From: Mycobacterium sp.
GTDB lineage: Bacteria; Actinomycetota; Actinomycetes; Mycobacteriales; Mycobacteriaceae
DNA: 64,000 nucleotides
Assembly (NCBI GenBank): GCA_023264735.1
Contig: JAHFVD010000026.1
Location: 28,033 to 92,032, forward strand
Reading direction: 5' to 3'
Part shown: piece after piece, positions 58,622 to 64,000 of the stretch
Position numbering within the stretch: the first letter of the stretch is position 1
Layout of the letters: each line of letters opens with the position of its first letter
Made by a program: the position numbers and the translations under genes
Notes under the pieces: model-generated
The model's database searches: none
What the model was told of the DNA's origin: nothing
What the model saw: the letters and a program-made list of their open reading frames with translations, nothing else

Positions 58622-58770
58622 CACCGCTCCTCCCCCCAACGCGGTAGCCAGAAACCCTCCTAGTGGGGGCGAACAAAGCGCCGAACGCCACAACACTTGA
58701 GTCAGCAGCGATCGCCCGCTACCCGATATCGCGGACGGCGCCGCTCAGGTACGACAGCAGGAGGAGATCC

Positions 58771-60099
58771 GTGACCACCACCCAGCAGGCCGACACCGCG
58801 ATTCTGCCCGAGGAAATCGCCCGCCGAATCGTGCTGCCCGAGGGGCACGCCGACCTTGAGGCACTGCATGGCGCATACAAGTGGATGCGCACCAACATGC
58901 CGGTCGGCAAGGCCATCGTGGAGGGCTACGACCCGCTCTGGCTGGTCAGTAAGTACGCCGACATCCAGGAAGTCGAGGGTCAGCCGGAGGTCTTCACCGC
59001 CGGCGGCGGTCCGGAGCACCCCGGCACCGACAACCCGATCCTGCAAAACGCCGCCGGAGACGAATTCACCAAAAGCCTTCTCGGCGGAAGTCTTCGGATC
59101 CTGGATGCAATCCCCTATCTGGATCCGCCCGAACACACCGCAGTGAAGAACATCGCGTTCGACTGGTTCAAGCCCGTGCAGCTCAAGAAATGGGAGGACC
59201 AGATCCGGGTCCTGGCACAAGCTGACGTCGAAAAACTCAAGAACCTCTCCGGCCAGCAGATCGATCTCCTCGACGACTGGGCGCTGCGTTTTCCCCTGCA
59301 TGTGATGATGACCCTCCTCGGGATACCCGAGACTGACGAGCCTAGGATGATGGCACTCACCCAGGAGTTCTTCGGTACCGCCGATCCAGAGCATCAGCGC
59401 GAAGACGTGGAGGCGATGAGCCCCGAGGCCATGGCCCAAATGTTCTCGGCCACAATCCAAGATTTCTTCAACTACTTCGACGCTTGGGTCGAGGACCGCC
59501 GCGCCAACCCTCGTGAGGATCTGGCCACTCTCATCTCGTTGGCCAGGCAGCCCGACGGTGAGTACTGGCCAAAGACATTCGCATACGGCTGGTTCACCGC
59601 CATCTGCACCGCGGGCCACGACACGACCTCGGCGACACTGGCCGGCACCCTCCAGCAGTTGGCGGCACACCCTGATGTCTTGGCCAGGGTGAAAGCGGAT
59701 ATGAGCCTGGTGCCCAAACTTATTCAGGAAGGCCTGCGATACGTGGCGCCTGTCAAGCATTTTATGCGGCGCGCCCAGCAGGACTACGAACTGAACGGCC
59801 AGACGATCAAAGCAGGAGAGCGCGTCATGCCGCTGTTCCAGTCGGGCTGCCGAGACGAGGATGTGTTCGCCGACCCAGAAGTCTTCGACATCGACCGTAC
59901 GCCCAACAACCACCTGGCATTCGGATTCGGCCCACACACCTGCGTCGGACAACACCTGGCCAAGCTCGAACTTCGAGTGATGTTCGAGGAGCTGTTGCCG
60001 CGACTGGAGACGATCGAGGTCACCGGACCCGGCAGCGTGACGCAGACAAACTTCGTCGGGGGGCTGAAGCACCTGCCAGCCAGGCTCACCGTCTCCTGA
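58771..60099 (+). CDS. Cytochrome P450
   Basis: [16 protein letters not shown]-helix, heme motif [18 protein letters not shown] start 58771. Confidence 0.95.
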   Translation: MTTTQQADTAILPEEIARRIVLPEGHADLEALHGAYKWMRTNMPVGKAIVEGYDPLWLVSKYADIQEVEGQPEVFTAGGGPEHPGTDNPILQNAAGDEFTKSLLGGSLRILDAIPYLDPPEHTAVKNIAFDWFKPVQLKKWEDQIRVLAQADVEKLKNLSGQQIDLLDDWALRFPLHVMMTLLGIPETDEPRMMALTQEFFGTADPEHQREDVEAMSPEAMAQMFSATIQDFFNYFDAWVEDRRANPREDLATLISLARQPDGEYWPKTFAYGWFTAICTAGHDTTSATLAGTLQQLAAHPDVLARVKADMSLVPKLIQEGLRYVAPVKHFMRRAQQDYELNGQTIKAGERVMPLFQSGCRDEDVFADPEVFDIDRTPNNHLAFGFGPHTCVGQHLAKLELRVMFEELLPRLETIEVTGPGSVTQTNFVGGLKHLPARLTVS

Positions 60100-60124
60100 G
60101 GTGACAGCAGGAAGCGACCTGACG

Positions 60125-61096
60125 ATGTCCAACGCCAGCGTCCACGAGTTCACCGCGGACCTGACCGTCCTGCACCGCAGTACCCCGGCCGAGGATGTCG
60201 TGGTGCTGGATCTCGGTTACCCGGACAACAAGGAACTGCCGCGGTGGCAGCCAGGGGCGCACATCGACCTGGTTCTCGATGACGGCCTGATCCGCCAGTA
60301 CTCACTCTGTGGCGACCCGCTCGATTCGGCGGTCTGGCGCATCGGTGTGCTGCTGGAACCCAGCGGTCGCGGCGGTTCGCGGTATGTGCACGACAAGCTT
60401 CACGAGGGGGCCGCGGTACGCGTACGCGGTCCACGCAATCACTTCCCGCTGGGTGATGCCGCACGCTATCGCTTCATTGCCGGCGGTATCGGGATCACGC
60501 CGATCGTTGCCATGCTCGAGACGGCCCACCGCGTCGGGAGCGAGTGGACGCTCCTGTACGGCGGCCGGACCAGAAAGTCGATGGCTTTTGCCGCTGACCT
60601 GGCTGAACGCTATCCCGATCTGGTGACGGTATGGCCACAGGACGAGCGCGGACTTCTTGACCTGGATTCACTGCTTGCGGAACCCGAGGACGACACGCTG
60701 GTCTACTGCTGCGGCCCGGAGGCTCTGCTCGGGGCTGTCGAGCAGCGTTGCGCACCCTGGCCGGCCGGGAGCCTCCATGTCGAACGATTCGCCGCCAAGG
60801 CTGCCCCAGATCCGGGTGCCGTGGCGCTCGACCAATTCCAAGTTGTGTGCCGACGTTCGGGGGTGACCCTGGAGGTGACGCCCGACAAGTCGATCTTGGA
60901 ACTGGTCGAGGAGGCTGGTGTTCCGATCACGACCAGCTGCTACGAGGGAGTGTGCGGCACCTGCGAAGCACGGGTGCTGGAAGGGACACCGGATCACCGC
61001 GACTCGGTACTGAACGCCGAGCAAAAAGAATCCGGCAACGTGATGCTGCCGTGCGTGTCGCGTTCGCGCACCGAACGACTGGTACTGGACCTGTGA
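60125..61096 (+). CDS. PDR/VanB-type ferredoxin-oxidoreductase
   Basis: RQYSLCGDP, GGIGITPIVAML, C-terminal [2Fe-2S] CYEGVCGTCEARVLEG. Confidence 0.92.
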   Translation: MSNASVHEFTADLTVLHRSTPAEDVVVLDLGYPDNKELPRWQPGAHIDLVLDDGLIRQYSLCGDPLDSAVWRIGVLLEPSGRGGSRYVHDKLHEGAAVRVRGPRNHFPLGDAARYRFIAGGIGITPIVAMLETAHRVGSEWTLLYGGRTRKSMAFAADLAERYPDLVTVWPQDERGLLDLDSLLAEPEDDTLVYCCGPEALLGAVEQRCAPWPAGSLHVERFAAKAAPDPGAVALDQFQVVCRRSGVTLEVTPDKSILELVEEAGVPITTSCYEGVCGTCEARVLEGTPDHRDSVLNAEQKESGNVMLPCVSRSRTERLVLDL

Positions 61097-62115
61097 GGAA
61101 CTGGCCCACGAAATGCTGGTACGTCGCCGCGACCTCCGACGAGGTAGCAGCATCCCCAGTTGGGCGCCGCTTGCTGGGTGAGGACGTTGTGCTGTGGCGC
61201 GGAATCGATGGGCGACTAGCGGCATTCGAAAACCGTTGTGCACATCGAGCTTTCCCCTTGTCGCACGGCACTGTCCACGCCGGCCGGTTGGTGTGCGGGT
61301 ACCACGGGTGCACCTACGATCTCGACGGCAGCTGCATACACATTCCGTCTCAGAACCACGTACCGACCGGAATGCGTCTGCGGCCGTTTCCCGTACACGA
61401 GACACCGCCGTTCGTGTGGGTTTGGCTGGGGCCACCCCGGTCGGCGGCCGGCAGCGTGCCGCCGACGCTCCCCTGGGTGGCCGAGCCGAACTGGGAATCG
61501 TTCACATCAAGCTGGACTGTGGACGCCAACTACCTCATGGTGCACGAGCACTACCTCGACTTCAGCTACGCGCCGATCGTCCACGCCGGCGACATTCCGG
61601 ACGGGATCCGAACAATGCCACCGTTCACTGACGTCGAGATCACCGAGACCACGGTGTCCTACACCCGGGTGCTGCCCAACGCAACGCTCACCGGCTGGGA
61701 AGCCGAGGCGACCGGACTCGACCGCACCGTTGGATACCAACGCCGCGAGACGGGAACTTTCGCTTCACCGGCCCTGCACCTGCAGCGTTGGGACATTGAC
61801 ACGATCGATGGAAAAACCCTCTCCACCACCAGGGTTCATGGAATCACCCCGGGCAGCGACACCTCGACCCATGTCTTCATGATCAGCTCGCGCAACTATC
61901 GCTTGAGCCAGCCCTCCGTCACCGACCGACTGCGGAAATTCTTGGAAGGCGTTGCCGGGCGGGACAACTCAATTCTGGAAATGGCGTCGAACCACTCGGG
62001 CTACGACAGATGGCAAGCAGGCGTAGAGTTTCAAGCCGATGCGGCAGTCATGCGGGCGCGAGGCATTGTCGCCACCATGATGACCAATGAACGCGGTTCA
62101 CTCATCCGCCGATGA
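61093..62115 (+). CDS. Rieske-type aromatic ring-hydroxylating oxygenase (VanA-like)
   Basis: Rieske CAHRAFPLSHG...CGYHGCTYDLDG; EHYLDFSYAPIVH; GTG 61093 overlaps upstream TGA. Confidence 0.92.
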   Translation: MRNWPTKCWYVAATSDEVAASPVGRRLLGEDVVLWRGIDGRLAAFENRCAHRAFPLSHGTVHAGRLVCGYHGCTYDLDGSCIHIPSQNHVPTGMRLRPFPVHETPPFVWVWLGPPRSAAGSVPPTLPWVAEPNWESFTSSWTVDANYLMVHEHYLDFSYAPIVHAGDIPDGIRTMPPFTDVEITETTVSYTRVLPNATLTGWEAEATGLDRTVGYQRRETGTFASPALHLQRWDIDTIDGKTLSTTRVHGITPGSDTSTHVFMISSRNYRLSQPSVTDRLRKFLEGVAGRDNSILEMASNHSGYDRWQAGVEFQADAAVMRARGIVATMMTNERGSLIRR

Positions 62116-62148
62116 TCGGCAACCACCAGGGCTGCAGTCCTAACTCTT

Positions 62149-62170
62149 TGGGGGTAGAAAATAGCCCCCA
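62149..62170. promoter_or_regulatory. Inverted repeat upstream of the yrbE operon
   Basis: TGGGGG-TAGAAAATAG-CCCCCA. Confidence 0.35.
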
Positions 62171-62360
62171 TTGAGGAGCAGCAACCACAGCAACGCTCAC
62201 GATACCGTTCGGCCATGCCGTCGGTCGTCATCGTTGAACCCAGGCTGCCGACAATTTCGGCGCCGGGCCGTACCGGCTATTGCACAAATATTGACGTTGC
62301 CAGCAAAAGCGATGCCGCCCTAGGAGGCGCCGCGACGATGCCCCTTTCGAGGGTCCCCTC

Positions 62361-63131
62361 GTGACCACGACGCACGCCCTTGCCAAGCCGGTGCGAGCGT
62401 TCGGCGGCTTCATCGGCATGTCGTTGGACACTTTGGTGCAGATGTTCCGCCCGCCGTTCGCCTGGCGCGAATACCTACTACAAACCTGGTTCGTCGCCAG
62501 GGTTTCGGTGCTCCCGGCCCTGATGCTGACATTGCCCTATTCGGTGTTGCTGGTCTTCACCTTCAACATCCTGCTTGGCGAGTTCGGAGCGGCCGACTTC
62601 TCCGGCACCGGAGCAGCAATCGGCACGGTGAACCAGATCGGCCCGATCGTGACGGTGCTGGTGGTTTCGGGAGCTGGGGCGACCGCGATGTGCGCTGACC
62701 TCGGCGCCCGAACGATCCGCGAAGAACTCGATGCCCTGCGGGTTATGGGCATCAATCCCATTCAGGCACTGGTGGTTCCGCGGGTGCTCGCCGCAACGAC
62801 GGTGGCGTTGGCGCTGTCGGCAACGGTGATTCTGGCGGGCCTGTCGGGCGCATATATCTTCTGCGTCTACATTCAGAACGTCTCGCCCGGCGCGTTCGCC
62901 GCAGGGATGACGTTGCTGACCGGCGTGGGCGATGTGGTGGTAGCGCTGACCAAGGCGACGCTGTTCGGATTGGCCGCGGGCCTGATCGCCTGTTACAAAG
63001 GCATCTCCGTCGGTGGTGGTCCGGCTGGCGTGGGCAACGCGGTCAATGAGACCGTGGTATTCACCTTCATGGTGCTGTTCGCGATCAACGTGATCGTGAC
63101 GGCCGTCGGCATCCAGTTCACCGTCTCATGA
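62361..63131 (+). CDS. YrbEA-type (MlaE) ABC permease of an mce-like operon
   Basis: GAGATAMCADLGARTIREELDALRVMGINPIQALVVPRVLA. Confidence 0.9.
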   Translation: MTTTHALAKPVRAFGGFIGMSLDTLVQMFRPPFAWREYLLQTWFVARVSVLPALMLTLPYSVLLVFTFNILLGEFGAADFSGTGAAIGTVNQIGPIVTVLVVSGAGATAMCADLGARTIREELDALRVMGINPIQALVVPRVLAATTVALALSATVILAGLSGAYIFCVYIQNVSPGAFAAGMTLLTGVGDVVVALTKATLFGLAAGLIACYKGISVGGGPAGVGNAVNETVVFTFMVLFAINVIVTAVGIQFTVS

Positions 63132-63141
63132 GGGCCGACCG

Positions 63142-63996
63142 GTGAGCGTCAGTACGCCGAGCAGATTGCACCCCAAACTGCTGAGCAGCCTGCAGGGCGC
63201 CGTCGACGGGTGGAACCGCATCGGGGCTCAGACCCGCTTCTACGTCAAGACCCTGGCCGCGATCCCGGAGGCCGTGACCCGCTACCACAAGGAACTGCTG
63301 CGGCTCATCGCGCAGATGGGGTTGGGGGCCGGAGCGTTGGCGGTGGTCGGCGGGACCGTGGCGATCGTGGGGTTCTTGACGATGACCACCGGTGCGCTGG
63401 TCGCCGTGCAGGGCTACAACCAGCTGGCCTCGGTCGGTTTCGAGGCCTTGACAGGATTCGCCTCGGCGTTCTTCAATGTTCGGCTCATCGTCCCCGGGAC
63501 GGTATCGGTGGCACTGTCGGCCACCATCGGCGCCGGTGCCACCGCGCAGCTCGGCGCGATGCGCATCAATGAGGAGATCGACGCCCTGGAAGTCATCGGC
63601 ATCCGCGCCGTCACCTACCTGGCCGCTACCCGAGTGCTGGCCGGAGTGATCGTGGTCATCCCGCTCTACTGCATCGCAGTCATGATGGCGTTTCTGGCAG
63701 CGCGGACCGGCACCGTCGCCATCTACGGTCAGGGTTCGGGCGTCTACGACCACTACTTCAACACGTTCCTCAACCCCACCGACGTGATCTGGTCGTTCAT
63801 GCAGTCGGTCGCCATGACCGTCGTGATCATGCTGGTGCACACCTATTACGGGTTCACCGCCAAAGGGGGCCCGGCAGGCGTCGGCGAAGCGGTGGGACGC
63901 GCGGTGCGAACCTCGATGGTGGTCGCGGCGGTCGAAATCGTGATGATCTCGCTGGCCGTGTACGGCCAGTCCGGCAACTTCAACCTCGCCGGGTAG
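63142..63996 (+). CDS. YrbEB-type (MlaE) ABC permease of an mce-like operon
   Basis: GAGATAQLGAMRINEEIDALEVIGIRAVTYLAATRVLAG. Confidence 0.9.
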   Translation: MSVSTPSRLHPKLLSSLQGAVDGWNRIGAQTRFYVKTLAAIPEAVTRYHKELLRLIAQMGLGAGALAVVGGTVAIVGFLTMTTGALVAVQGYNQLASVGFEALTGFASAFFNVRLIVPGTVSVALSATIGAGATAQLGAMRINEEIDALEVIGIRAVTYLAATRVLAGVIVVIPLYCIAVMMAFLAARTGTVAIYGQGSGVYDHYFNTFLNPTDVIWSFMQSVAMTVVIMLVHTYYGFTAKGGPAGVGEAVGRAVRTSMVVAAVEIVMISLAVYGQSGNFNLAG

Positions 63997-64000
63997 CGAT

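Noticed and set aside
58702-60153. 483-aa minus-strand ORF antisense to the P450
   Set aside because: High-GC mirror ORF; the plus strand encodes a clear P450 with I-helix and heme motifs, while the antisense translation has no recognisable family.

Overview
High-GC actinobacterial chromosomal window, most consistent with a Mycobacterium/Mycolicibacterium-type genome (PGRS-like repeat protein, WhiB, deazaflavin nitroreductase, yrbE pair, mycothiol-type ArsC context). From left to right: (1) a VWA + MoxR/CbbQ-type ATPase pair; (2) accessory lipid/terpenoid-type metabolic clusters with TetR regulators, AveC-like membrane proteins, FAD enzymes and an uncharacterised RDHSWG-motif protein paired with an APH-like phosphotransferase; this pairing occurs three times in the window (4.1-6.2, 10.4-12.6 and 51.4-53.4 kb); (3) a zone of decayed genes (sigma factor, amidohydrolase, internally deleted isochorismatase-like gene, truncated alpha/beta hydrolase); (4) a secreted PGRS-like/GH5 (endoglycoceramidase-like) fusion; (5) an arsenic-resistance cluster (arsC, two intact arsR plus a remnant, arsI/cadI-like, aquaporin, CoA-disulfide-reductase-like enzyme) with no ACR3/ArsB pump visible; (6) a 2.3-kb mini-island bounded by 43-bp direct repeats of the tRNA-Ala(GGC) 3' end, holding a two-gene AbiE-like (wHTH with a possible nuclease fold + nucleotidyltransferase) pair behind a 14-bp perfect inverted repeat, with no integrase; (7) housekeeping and ion genes (pgm, crcB-crcB-DUF190) and a three-gene signalling cassette; (8) a beta-oxidation/P450/Rieske catabolic locus framed by two related GAF-LuxR regulators, ending in a yrbE pair that runs toward the right edge. 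The strongest candidates for something under-described are the tRNA-flanked AbiE-like mini-island and the recurrent RDHSWG protein-phosphotransferase pair. All family calls come from reading translated motifs; no database search was run.
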